From positions 62,001 to 126,000 of the forward strand of contig JAJPIG010000022.1 of the NCBI GenBank assembly GCA_021324855.1: a stretch of 64,000 nt of DNA, written 5' to 3'. A model generated the notes under the pieces. That model saw only the letters and a program-made list of their open reading frames with translations. It was not told where the DNA came from and searched no databases. The DNA comes from Pseudomonadota bacterium. GTDB taxonomy: Bacteria; Desulfobacterota; Binatia; Binatales; Binataceae. How positions within the stretch are numbered: position 1 is the stretch's first letter; each line of letters opens with the position of its first letter. Below are positions 1-7,332 of the stretch, piece after piece. A program made the translations under genes and the position numbers.

Positions 1-122
1 ATCGCGAAATCGGGCCGCAGGTCGAAGTTGCGACCATCGCCGACTGCGGGCATCATCCGGAAGTCGAAACGCCCGAAAAGTTTGTCGCGCTGGCGCGAAA
101 ATTCCTGACCACGGATCGTTGA
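1..122 (+). CDS. Alpha/beta hydrolase, C-terminal end (partial)
   Basis: The frame starting at base 3 is open from the window edge to a TGA at 120-122 and gives 39 residues. The stretch GHHPEVETPEKF followed by a short helix is the usual end of an alpha/beta-hydrolase-fold enzyme, where the His after Gly is the catalytic base. The nucleophile and oxyanion hole lie outside the window, so substrate class cannot be judged. The next gene begins one base after this stop, so the two are probably co-transcribed and translationally coupled. Assignment rests only on the C-terminal motif. Confidence 0.5.
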   Translation, partial: REIGPQVEVATIADCGHHPEVETPEKFVALARKFLTTDR

Positions 123-123
123 T

Positions 124-1431
124 ATGCATATCGCCTACTTCAGTGAACGTCCTTACCATCCGCTCGACGAAGAGCTGACGATCGCTGAGGGCATCTGGGG
201 TATTTCGAACCGCCATTTCGATCCGGCCAACGGCGCGCGCCTCTACAACGAATATCTCGACCAGGCGGTGCGCGCTGAAGAGGCGGGCTACGACGGCATC
301 GTACTGAACGAACATCACGGGCTCGTCACCTGCATGGGCGCGGTCGCGAATATCGAAGCCGCGATCCTCGCGCGCATCACGCGGCGATGCAAAATCATTC
401 TGTTGGGCAACCTCCCGACCATCGTGGGCAATCCCCTGCGATTGGCTGAGGAGCTGGCCGAGATCGATCTGATTTCCGGCGGCCGGCTGGTCAGCGGAAT
501 CGTGCGCGGCGGCGGCACCGAGCAGCTCTCGAATGGCTTCAACCCGGCCTACAATCGCGAGTACTTTCTCGAAGCGCACGATTTCATCATCAAGGCGTGG
601 ACGACGCCCGGGCCGTTCCGCTACGAGGGCAAGCACCTGCACTATCGGTTCGTCAATCCGTGGGCGCTGCCGCTCCAGAAGCCGCATCCTCCCATCTGGG
701 TGCCGGGTCTCGTCAGTCCGGAGACGGTGAATTTCTGCGCCGAGCGGCGTTATCCATATGTTGCACTGTCGACTTACCTGGAACCGACGATCGATCTATG
801 GAACCTCTATTGCGAGACCGCCGCGAAGGCGGGTTACCAGGCCGGGCCCGAGAATTTCGGCTACCTGCAAAAGGTGATCGTCGGCGAGACCGAAACCGAG
901 GCGCGCGAGCTCGCGATGCTGGAGTTGCAGGGCGGACGCGCGGCGGCATTCGGGGCGATCCGGCCTGAGTTCATGTTCCCGTCGGGCTACAACTCACGCG
1001 ATGCATCGCGACGGATGGGCCGCCAGTTCCGGAATCCGAAGGGCGGACCCGAGCTTTACGTCCCGCGCGGCAAGTTCGACGTGCGCGAGGCCAAGGCAAT
1101 CATCAACCACCCCGAGCAACTCAAGATTCTGGAGGACAGTTATCGAATCATCGTCGGCACGCCGGCGAGCGTGATTCCGAAGATTCGCAAGCTTCTCGAC
1201 GTGCTGCGGCCGGGCGTGTTCATCATCCGGCACAACGACGGTCCGGTCGATCATGCAACCCGGATGCGCACCATCGATCTGATCGGGCGCGAGTTGCTTC
1301 CGGCGCTGAAGGAGATCGGCGAGAAAATGGAATTGCCGAGCCCGTTCGATCGCGCGCCGGGAAGCCGTCCGTTGGCTGGGACTGGCAAATGGCAGAGCGT
1401 CGCGCGCGCCGAAGCGCTCGCCGCACTCTGA
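124..1431 (+). CDS. LLM-class flavin-dependent oxidoreductase (luciferase-like monooxygenase)
   Basis: 435 residues, a single bacterial-luciferase-like TIM barrel. Family hallmarks are the early NEHH motif (residues 62-65), a beta strand rich in Ile/Leu followed by GNPLRLAEELAEID (around residues 103-116), and the SGGRL turn that leads into the phosphate-binding region. Members use reduced flavin supplied by a separate reductase to oxygenate or desulfonate small organic substrates, or use F420 in some lineages; the sequence does not decide between these. The ATG follows the upstream hydrolase stop by one base and lacks a clear Shine-Dalgarno, which fits translational coupling. A flavin-reductase-like gene lies at 30.4 kb, but pairing is speculative. 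Convergent with the SDR gene, whose stop is directly adjacent. Confidence 0.88.
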   Translation: MHIAYFSERPYHPLDEELTIAEGIWGISNRHFDPANGARLYNEYLDQAVRAEEAGYDGIVLNEHHGLVTCMGAVANIEAAILARITRRCKIILLGNLPTIVGNPLRLAEELAEIDLISGGRLVSGIVRGGGTEQLSNGFNPAYNREYFLEAHDFIIKAWTTPGPFRYEGKHLHYRFVNPWALPLQKPHPPIWVPGLVSPETVNFCAERRYPYVALSTYLEPTIDLWNLYCETAAKAGYQAGPENFGYLQKVIVGETETEARELAMLELQGGRAAAFGAIRPEFMFPSGYNSRDASRRMGRQFRNPKGGPELYVPRGKFDVREAKAIINHPEQLKILEDSYRIIVGTPASVIPKIRKLLDVLRPGVFIIRHNDGPVDHATRMRTIDLIGRELLPALKEIGEKMELPSPFDRAPGSRPLAGTGKWQSVARAEALAAL

Positions 1432-2235
1432 TCAACTGCGCAGACGGCGGTACTTCTCGACCATGTAGCTGCCGGCGGCCACCGATCCGCCGTCGACCGG
1501 AATCACGACGCCCGTGATGTACGCCGATTGCGGCGCGGCGAGGAACAGCACCGCGCGCGCGATTTCATCGACCGTCGCAAGCCGGCGCACCGGCACGTGC
1601 TCACCGCGCTCCTTGAGGCCCTCTTCGTCCCAGATTTCGCGCAGCATCTCGGTCAGCACCGGTCCCGGCGCGATCGCGTTAGCGGTGATTCCCGACGAGG
1701 CAAGGTCCATCGCCATCGCGCGTGTCAGTCCGATGATGCCGGCCTTGGCCGCCGCGTAATGGGCGGCTTCCGGCGGAGCCATCAGGCCCGCGATCGAGGC
1801 CATCGAGACGATTCGCCCGTAGCCGCGCCTGGCCATCTCGCGCGCCGCCGCCTGCGAACAGAAGAATGCGCCGGAGAGATGGATCGCAACGACGCGATTC
1901 CAGTTGTCGGCGGTCAGTTCGAGAAACGGGGCCGTGTTGCCGATGCCGGCGTTGTTGACGAGCACATCGATGCGCCCGAAGCGCTCCGCGACTGCGCCGA
2001 TCGCGCGGTCGACCTGGACCTGATCGGAGACATCGACCGATGCCGCGAATGAGCGGCGCCCGCGTTTTTCGACTTCCGCAGCGGTCGCCGACGCTGAATC
2101 CCGATCGATCTCGAGCACCGCAACGTTCGCGCCCTGCTCGGCGAGCTGCAGCGCGATCGCCTTGCCGATTCCGCGCCCGCCGCCGGTAACAATCGCCGTC
2201 TGTCCATCGAATTCCATCCGGCGATTATTGCGCAT
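1432..2235 (-). CDS. SDR-family NAD(P)-dependent oxidoreductase
   Basis: 267 residues forming a classical short-chain dehydrogenase. The Rossmann glycine motif TGGGRGIG is at residues 17-24, NNAG at 94-97, and the catalytic Ser/Tyr/Lys are S147, Y160 and K164 (YAAAK). An acidic residue after the second strand (LEID) suggests NAD(H) preference, as inferred from the family rule. The C-terminal half resembles FabG-like and glucose-dehydrogenase-like members, ending in the typical ITG...PVDGG segment. It is not possible to name the substrate. The start at 2235 or Met7 (2217) is ambiguous because neither has a strong ribosome-binding site. The gene is upstream-adjacent to a barrel protein on the same strand and converges on the luciferase-like gene. 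Confidence 0.9.
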   Translation of the reverse strand: MRNNRRMEFDGQTAIVTGGGRGIGKAIALQLAEQGANVAVLEIDRDSASATAAEVEKRGRRSFAASVDVSDQVQVDRAIGAVAERFGRIDVLVNNAGIGNTAPFLELTADNWNRVVAIHLSGAFFCSQAAAREMARRGYGRIVSMASIAGLMAPPEAAHYAAAKAGIIGLTRAMAMDLASSGITANAIAPGPVLTEMLREIWDEEGLKERGEHVPVRRLATVDEIARAVLFLAAPQSAYITGVVIPVDGGSVAAGSYMVEKYRRLRS

Positions 2236-2277
2236 CCGCGCGCCGCGGCATAACTCGGCGCGCGGGAAGCGAAGCGC

Positions 2278-3582
2278 CTACCAGATGACCCCGAATTCGA
2301 TCAGCCCTCGCAGCTGCGTCGGATGGGTTCCCTGCGAGCCGAACACGAAACCAGACGCATAGTTGATGGCCTGCACGTATGAGAACTCCGGCCGCACGAA
2401 GAACTGGTTGTACTGGTAGGTCGGAGTCACCGTGAACGACCACGCCTGGCTGCCGGGACCATACATCAGATTCGCCGCGCCGTCGGTGCTGTTGCCGTTT
2501 TGCCCGATGAATTCGCCGCGCGCCGCCATAAACAGCCGCTCGGTAATCGCGTAGCTGACGAAGATCGCGCCGCCGGTCGTTGAAGTGGTCTTGAATACGC
2601 CGATATCGGGGTTGTGCGGCACCAGCGTCAACTGGAAATACGGCTCGATGATCCACGGAGCGGCGTTGTACTCATAAATGACGTTGTAAATCTGGCTGTT
2701 GTTGAGATAGAGCGGGGTCGCAAAGTTGTTGGACTTTGCGAATCCGACCTGGCCACCGCCCACGAAGCTCAAGGTATTGGCGGAATTGAAGGCGTAGGCG
2801 AGCGAGCCGTCCACCCAGGTGTAGCTGTGCGAGTAGAAGCCGTTGTTCCAGGTCAGCGATCCACTGAGCGCCCCGTGCGTGTAGTTGAGCTGCACGCCAC
2901 GCGTGATTGCGTTCTCCTGGTTCCACAGGAGCCCGCGTTCGATGTTCATGTTCTCGAAGGTGAAGGTGTACTCGGCGCCGAACAGCGTCGGTAGATTACC
3001 CGCCATGATCGAGAAGCTGTCGGTCGGCTGAAGTTTGATATAGGCCACGGGAAGCGGTCCGTACAACGCATTCACCGCGTGGCCGAGGTTGACGTACGGC
3101 GCGCCGAGGGCAGGAATGCTGTAGCCGCCGACCTGCAGGTAGTACTGAATCGGGCCATCGGCCTTCTGGACGATCAACTCCGCGTTACTCGCATCGACCT
3201 GCGCGTCGAAATCGCCGGGAACGGGATGGTTCTGGCCCATCGCGAATCCGCTCACGACCGCATTGACGTCGAAATCAAAAATATTCGCGATCATCGGCGG
3301 CAGTTCGGAGAATCCGGGCGCCAGCTTCGGCAGATTGATCTCGTGTGGCGAAGCCATCTGCAACGGCCCCACCATCGTGGGCGAGGAGAGCGGCGGCACC
3401 GGAGTCGGCGCCGCGGCGGCAGCGGCCGGACTTGCGGCGGCAGCCGGGCTCGATGCTGCGGCCGGACTCGGCGCGCCGGCGGCGGATTGATCAGCCGATA
3501 CGATTCCCTCATCAACTATTGCGAATCCGAAAAACAGCGGCAGCAGAAACGCAGCCACGAGCAACCGGGTCACTCGTTCCAT
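2278..3582 (-). CDS. Outer-membrane beta-barrel (porin-like) protein
   Basis: About 434 residues from the Met preferred here. An N-terminal signal peptide (positively charged start, hydrophobic core near residues 6-22, then SADQ) is followed by a low-complexity Ala/Pro/Ser linker (roughly residues 32-65). The rest alternates aromatic and polar residues, with repeated short strands, and ends in VIW, as expected for a barrel protein inserted by the BAM machinery. Codons upstream of this Met spell AAGAAGGAG and look like the ribosome-binding site, so the longer reading from 3609 is less likely. It resembles the uncharacterised outer-membrane beta-barrel (porin superfamily) group often annotated as BBP2-like; transported solute unknown. 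Confidence 0.75.
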   Translation of the reverse strand: MERVTRLLVAAFLLPLFFGFAIVDEGIVSADQSAAGAPSPAAASSPAAAASPAAAAAAPTPVPPLSSPTMVGPLQMASPHEINLPKLAPGFSELPPMIANIFDFDVNAVVSGFAMGQNHPVPGDFDAQVDASNAELIVQKADGPIQYYLQVGGYSIPALGAPYVNLGHAVNALYGPLPVAYIKLQPTDSFSIMAGNLPTLFGAEYTFTFENMNIERGLLWNQENAITRGVQLNYTHGALSGSLTWNNGFYSHSYTWVDGSLAYAFNSANTLSFVGGGQVGFAKSNNFATPLYLNNSQIYNVIYEYNAAPWIIEPYFQLTLVPHNPDIGVFKTTSTTGGAIFVSYAITERLFMAARGEFIGQNGNSTDGAANLMYGPGSQAWSFTVTPTYQYNQFFVRPEFSYVQAINYASGFVFGSQGTHPTQLRGLIEFGVIW

Positions 3583-4113
3583 CCTCTTTTCCCTCTCCTT
3601 CTTCAGCACGTTCTTGTGATTCGGTTTCGGCCTGACGGAAGCTCGGTCACTCCGGCGTCATCAGATTTCGTTTGTCGAGCATTTTTTGAGCAGATGCCTG
3701 CGATCGAGGCATCATCGGAAACGCTCCGGTAATCGATGACTGCGTGAATTGCGGTTCATACCGTCTCTTTTCTTCCGCTCTCACGAGATTTTCGATGCTC
3801 TCCGCCTTTGAAATTTTTCACCTGTCCGTCCGACCGTGTCGAAATTACCAGCCCAACGGCTGTCCGGCGTCCGGCACTGTAGAGCAATTGCCATACCGCC
3901 ATCATCCGAAATTGATTTGCGTCGATTGCTTACGACGCGAGACGCAATGAAAGAACGCTAGCGCAGAACGCAAGCATGCATTGCGGAATCGTGCACGATC
4001 AGGATCCCGAATCGTACGGAACGTGCGGGGAATGCCGGTTCGCCCTGAAGGGGACCATTCCCCGGTTCACGGTCGAGATCCCTCGTGGGATCTCGCCGTG
4101 AGCCGAAGCAAGC
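3583..4113. other. Intergenic stretch without a supported gene
   Basis: About 530 bases between the barrel gene and the peroxiredoxin. Short open frames here have no recognisable protein features. A 7-bp inverted repeat with a 7-base loop lies at 3693-3713 (GATGCCT and AGGCATC), upstream of the barrel gene and a possible operator. A perfect 9-bp hairpin at 4074-4095 is listed separately. I could not place a convincing sigma-70 promoter. Confidence 0.5.
4074..4095 (-). terminator. Hairpin after the peroxiredoxin gene, possible terminator
   Basis: A perfect 9-bp stem (CGAGATCCC pairing with GGGATCTCG) closes a 4-base loop about 20 bases downstream of the peroxiredoxin stop codon. There is no U-run after it on either strand, so it may be a transcript-stabilising hairpin or a Rho-dependent end rather than an intrinsic terminator. 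Confidence 0.35.
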
Positions 4114-4560
4114 TCAGGAGGCAGTCGCGTCGGCGAGCACCTGCTTCGGATGCTCCGCCGGGCTTACCTTCGGATAGGCGGCAGCGATCTTACCCTGCTC
4201 GTCGATCAGATAGCTGATGCGGCTCGCGTAGCCGGCCTTTTGATCTGCGCAGGCGCCGTAAGCCATCCCGATTTTGCGATCGACGTCGCACAGCAATTTG
4301 AAAGGAAAATCGAATTTTTTCGCAAACGCAGCATTCGCCGCCACGTCGTCGAAACTAACACCCAAAATCACAATGTTGTGTTTTTCGAAATCGCCATATT
4401 GGTCGCGGAACCCGCGGCCTTCGGTCGTTCAGCCCGGCGTGTCGGCCTTGGGATAAAACCAGAGCAAAACTTTATGGCCGCGAAGGGCCGAAAGCGTGAC
4501 CGGCTTTCCATCGTGAGCCATCACGGTGAAGTCCGGCGCCTGATCGCCTACCTTCAGCAT
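4114..4560 (-). CDS. Selenocysteine-containing peroxiredoxin (PrxQ/Bcp type)
   Basis: Reading through one in-frame TGA (4431-4429) gives a continuous 148-residue thiol peroxidase of normal PrxQ/Bcp length. The N-terminal part has the family's GDQAPDF start and WFYPKADTPG, after which the peroxidatic Cys is replaced by the TGA codon (residue 44), giving PxxxTxxU; the sequence continues TTEGRGFRDQY. Homology therefore runs unbroken on both sides of TGA, exactly where selenocysteine is known in Sec-peroxiredoxins. The usual resolving Cys five residues on is Arg49; Cys91 and Cys104 might resolve instead. ATG at 4560 is preceded by a strong GAGGAGGT site. It would reduce hydroperoxides in the cytoplasm using thioredoxin or similar thiols. 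Gene callers would report only the part after TGA. A nonsense-mutated pseudogene is the alternative, less likely because both halves are fully conserved and a SECIS-like hairpin follows. Confidence 0.85.
4401..4419 (-). promoter_or_regulatory. Candidate bacterial SECIS element
   Basis: On the minus strand the 19 bases starting ten after the TGA fold as GGCCGCGG, loop GUU, CCGCGACC: five contiguous GC pairs below the loop, one C/A mismatch, then two G-C pairs. The apical loop begins with G and lies about 17 bases after the TGA, within the range known for bacterial SelB-binding SECIS hairpins. Stem and position fit, but bacterial SECIS elements are loosely conserved. Confidence 0.6.
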
Positions 4561-4680
4561 CGCTTACCTCCTCTTCAAGTTCGCCGGCGATTCGCTGAGC
4601 CACTGCGCAGAAAAGGCCGGCTGACGTTTCGAGGCTAGCGGCGCTCGCCCAGCCTTGTCCAGCCATCGTTCCGGCAATTG

Positions 4681-5121
4681 CTATGCTCGAGGTCCCGATG
4701 ACCGGGTCGGCTTCACCGTCAGCACGGGTTTGGGCGAGCCGCGCACCACTTGCTCGGTGACGCTTCCGAGCACGAGGCGATCCATTCCTTCTCGGCCGTG
4801 CGTCGCCATCACCACCAGATCGATCTCGGATTCGCCGATCGCCTTGAGAATCGCGGTCACGGTATCACCGGTCCATAGGTCCACCTCGAATGGGACCTTG
4901 CCGCCAAACCAATCGCGCCCGAGTTGTTCGAGTCGTGCGGCGACTTCGGACGCGGGCTGGCCGGCCGATTGCGACAAATCCGGCATCGGCAGCGCGGAGA
5001 CGTAAAGCAGACGGACGGAGCCATGATGCTGCCGCGCGAGCATCAGCGCGAGTTCGAGCGCCTCCGACGACGCGTCATTGAGATCGACCGGACAAAGAAT
5101 CTTGCTGAAGGCGGATGCCAT
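4681..5121 (-). CDS. Universal stress protein (UspA family)
   Basis: 146 residues, one Usp domain. It begins with the ILCPVDLNDAS strand-loop typical of the family, has the central DLVVMATHG strand, and ends with the nucleotide-binding loop G-x9-GS (HGREGMDRLVLGS) and PVLTVKP. The first Gly of the classical G-x2-G motif is Ala here, a common variation; ATP binding is plausible but not proven. It is a cytoplasmic protein, usually induced by starvation or oxidative stress. It lies upstream of the selenoperoxiredoxin on the same strand with about 120 bases between, so a shared stress-related transcript is possible. Divergent from the dehydrogenase at 5204. Confidence 0.9.
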   Translation of the reverse strand: MASAFSKILCPVDLNDASSEALELALMLARQHHGSVRLLYVSALPMPDLSQSAGQPASEVAARLEQLGRDWFGGKVPFEVDLWTGDTVTAILKAIGESEIDLVVMATHGREGMDRLVLGSVTEQVVRGSPKPVLTVKPTRSSGPRA

Positions 5122-5203
5122 CGGATTTCGATAAGCGTCTCATCGCTGGATTGCAGTTTCAAGCTGCGCTAGCAGATTGGGATCAATTCAATCGGGAGGC
5201 CGT

Positions 5204-6307
5204 ATGAACGACCTGTTCCAATTCGCCGACGATCTCGGCCCGCGGCAGATCATCACGATCTATCAACCGCGGCTAAACCTGCGCGCTTTCCTGGTCGTCG
5301 ACAACATCGCGACCGGACCGGCAGTCGGCGGATGCCGGATGGCGGCGGACGCGACGCTCGAGGAATGCTTTCGGCTCGCGCGCACGATGACTTTCAAGAA
5401 CGCCGCCGCGGGGTTGCCGCATGGCGGCGCCAAGTCGGTGATCATTGCCGATCCCAAAATGGCGGCCGATGCAAAGCAAACTTTGGTCAGGGCGTTCGCG
5501 CAGGCGATCCGCGACGTTCGCGACTACATTCCCGGACCCGACATGGGGCTCAGCGAGAGCGCGATGGGATGGATCTACGATGAAACCGGCCGTGCGGTCG
5601 GCCTGCCGCGCGAACTTGGCGGAATCCCATTGGATGAGATCGGGGCGACCGGCTTCGGCATCGCAATCGCAGCCGAGGTCGCGCAGGATTTTTGCGCGGT
5701 CCGCATCAAGGGAGCGCGGGTTGCTATCCAGGGCTACGGCGCGGTCGGCCGCCACGCGGCGCGATGCCTCGCCGAACGGGGAGCAATACTGGTCGCCGCT
5801 TCCGATTCCGCCGGAGCCGTGATGAATAGCGATGGACTTGATGTTGCGGCGCTGACGAAGTTCAAGCTGGGGGGCGCGACGGTGGCGGAGTTCTCCGGCG
5901 GCAAGCGAATCGAGCGCGATGCGATTTTCGGCGTCGATTGCGACATCCTGATCCCTGCCGCCCGGCCCGACGTGATTAATCGCGGCAACGTAAACTCGAT
6001 TCGCGCCAGATTAATCGTTGAGGGCGCGAACATTCCGATCGCCACAGATGCCGACGCGCTCCTCGCCGCGCGCGGGATTCTGTCGATCCCGGATTTTATC
6101 GCGAATGCCGGAGGCGTCATCTGCGCCGCGGTTGAATATCACGGTGGAACCCAGACCAGCGCCTTTCAAACCATCGAAGAGAAAATCCGTGACAACACTC
6201 GCGCGGTGCTCGAGACCATGCGGCGGCGAAAAATCCTGCCGCGCGCGGCCGCCTTCGAGTTGGCGCGCGAACGTGTCGTCACGGCGATGCGATATCGACG
6301 CTTCTAG
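5204..6307 (+). CDS. Glu/Leu/Phe/Val dehydrogenase family (leucine-dehydrogenase-like)
   Basis: 367 residues. The N-terminal catalytic domain has GGCRM, then TFKNAAAGLPHGGAK with the two active-site lysines K65 and K77, and PGPDMG with Asp113, matching the leucine/phenylalanine dehydrogenase arrangement. The C-terminal Rossmann domain has the dinucleotide motif GYGAVG. Length and spacing agree with the leucine dehydrogenase branch rather than the longer glutamate dehydrogenases. It should catalyse NAD-dependent oxidative deamination of a branched-chain or aromatic amino acid, or the reverse. The ATG at 5204 has GGGAGG six bases upstream; an in-frame ATG nine codons earlier has no such site. 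Divergent from the universal stress gene. Confidence 0.88.
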   Translation: MNDLFQFADDLGPRQIITIYQPRLNLRAFLVVDNIATGPAVGGCRMAADATLEECFRLARTMTFKNAAAGLPHGGAKSVIIADPKMAADAKQTLVRAFAQAIRDVRDYIPGPDMGLSESAMGWIYDETGRAVGLPRELGGIPLDEIGATGFGIAIAAEVAQDFCAVRIKGARVAIQGYGAVGRHAARCLAERGAILVAASDSAGAVMNSDGLDVAALTKFKLGGATVAEFSGGKRIERDAIFGVDCDILIPAARPDVINRGNVNSIRARLIVEGANIPIATDADALLAARGILSIPDFIANAGGVICAAVEYHGGTQTSAFQTIEEKIRDNTRAVLETMRRRKILPRAAAFELARERVVTAMRYRRF

Positions 6308-6349
6308 TGCAACGTCCTACACTTTCTGAGCGACGCCGCGAGCGAAATT

Positions 6350-7105
6350 TCAGCTCTGCGCTGGCATTCTGCCCTGCGCCTGCAGCAGGCGGTCCGAGAT
6401 CCTCTTCGACCAGTAGTCCATCGCATTTTCCGCATCGCCCCATTTGAACGATGCCGCCCCTTTGATGCCCATCCCGCCGGAGCGTTGATCGACCGCTTCG
6501 GCGAGCACCGCGCCGCTAACGGAATCGGTCGCCTTCATCTCGGCCTCGGCCGATCCGACGAACGCGTAGCTGCCAGTCGCGAGCGATTGCACGCCGTTGA
6601 GGAGCCGCGCCTGCGGCACGACCACGGAGATACTGCGCAGACCGGGAGTGGCCGTCGTGGCGTCCATCAGGGCGACGCGCAGGGTCAGCACGCCCGGTCC
6701 GGGCTGGTCGACCAGCGTGAAATTCTTACTCAGCTCGGTTTTGAGTGAATTGTAGAAGTACGCGGCCAGCATCTGCTGATCGGCGGTAGAAACCTTCGAA
6801 TCCTGTCCCGCCCAGAACTCGACCGGCATTAGCTGAATCTTCGTGTACTGGCTCCAGGGCGCAGTCTTGTCGAAATAGACCAGCGCCGCGCCGCCCTCCG
6901 GACCGGGCGCGAGCTTCGATGCATCGGCGCCGAAGAATCCGGTGACCGCCGGGGGCAGAGGCTGGCCTTGCTCGATCGCTTCAGCCGCCGCCGGCTTGCT
7001 TTCGACCGTGGTCGCGCAACCAGAGGTCAACGTCAATATGACAAGTCCCGCCACGCCAATTATTGGTATCAGGGCACCCGCGACATCAATTCGCTTCTTC
7101 GTCAC
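6350..7105 (-). CDS. DUF3313-family lipoprotein
   Basis: 251 residues with a lipoprotein signal peptide: a basic start, hydrophobic core and the lipobox LTSGC, with the lipidated Cys at residue 30. The mature part matches the DUF3313 family, recognisable by a PWSQYTKIQLMPVEFW-like strand near residue 85, a central set of beta strands containing VLTLRVALMDA, and the final helix with DYWSKRISDRL. Function of the family is unknown; it sits in the outer membrane or periplasm. It converges on the dehydrogenase gene and is followed upstream by the AT-rich promoter region of the phosphorelay operon, so the two are divergent. Confidence 0.75.
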   Translation of the reverse strand: MTKKRIDVAGALIPIIGVAGLVILTLTSGCATTVESKPAAAEAIEQGQPLPPAVTGFFGADASKLAPGPEGGAALVYFDKTAPWSQYTKIQLMPVEFWAGQDSKVSTADQQMLAAYFYNSLKTELSKNFTLVDQPGPGVLTLRVALMDATTATPGLRSISVVVPQARLLNGVQSLATGSYAFVGSAEAEMKATDSVSGAVLAEAVDQRSGGMGIKGAASFKWGDAENAMDYWSKRISDRLLQAQGRMPAQS

Positions 7106-7250
7106 TTCGATTCTCCTATATGAACTTTGCCAATCAGCCTAATCGCCATGCTGACTTACTAGTCTCTCGATTTCGTCGGGAGTCAACGACACACGGAGCG
7201 GGCAGTACTAAAATAATGCAGTGATATTCATTTATCTTCAGAAATTATCA

Positions 7251-7280
7251 TTGACAGTTTATATTTCTCTTTTCTATGTT
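7251..7280 (+). promoter_or_regulatory. Sigma-70-type promoter of the phosphorelay operon
   Basis: Within an AT-rich stretch (about 7200-7290) that stands out from the GC-rich surroundings there is a perfect TTGACA at 7251-7256 and TATGTT at 7275-7280, separated by 18 bases. The kinase start lies about 50 bases further on. Confidence 0.55.
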
Positions 7281-7332
7281 TATTTGTGCACAAAGCCGGA
7301 CAGGGCCCAACCGTTAGATTGACGAGGGAAAC

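Noticed and set aside
3744..3950. 68-residue open frame between barrel and peroxiredoxin genes
   Set aside because: No ribosome-binding site, domain or helix pattern; likely chance.
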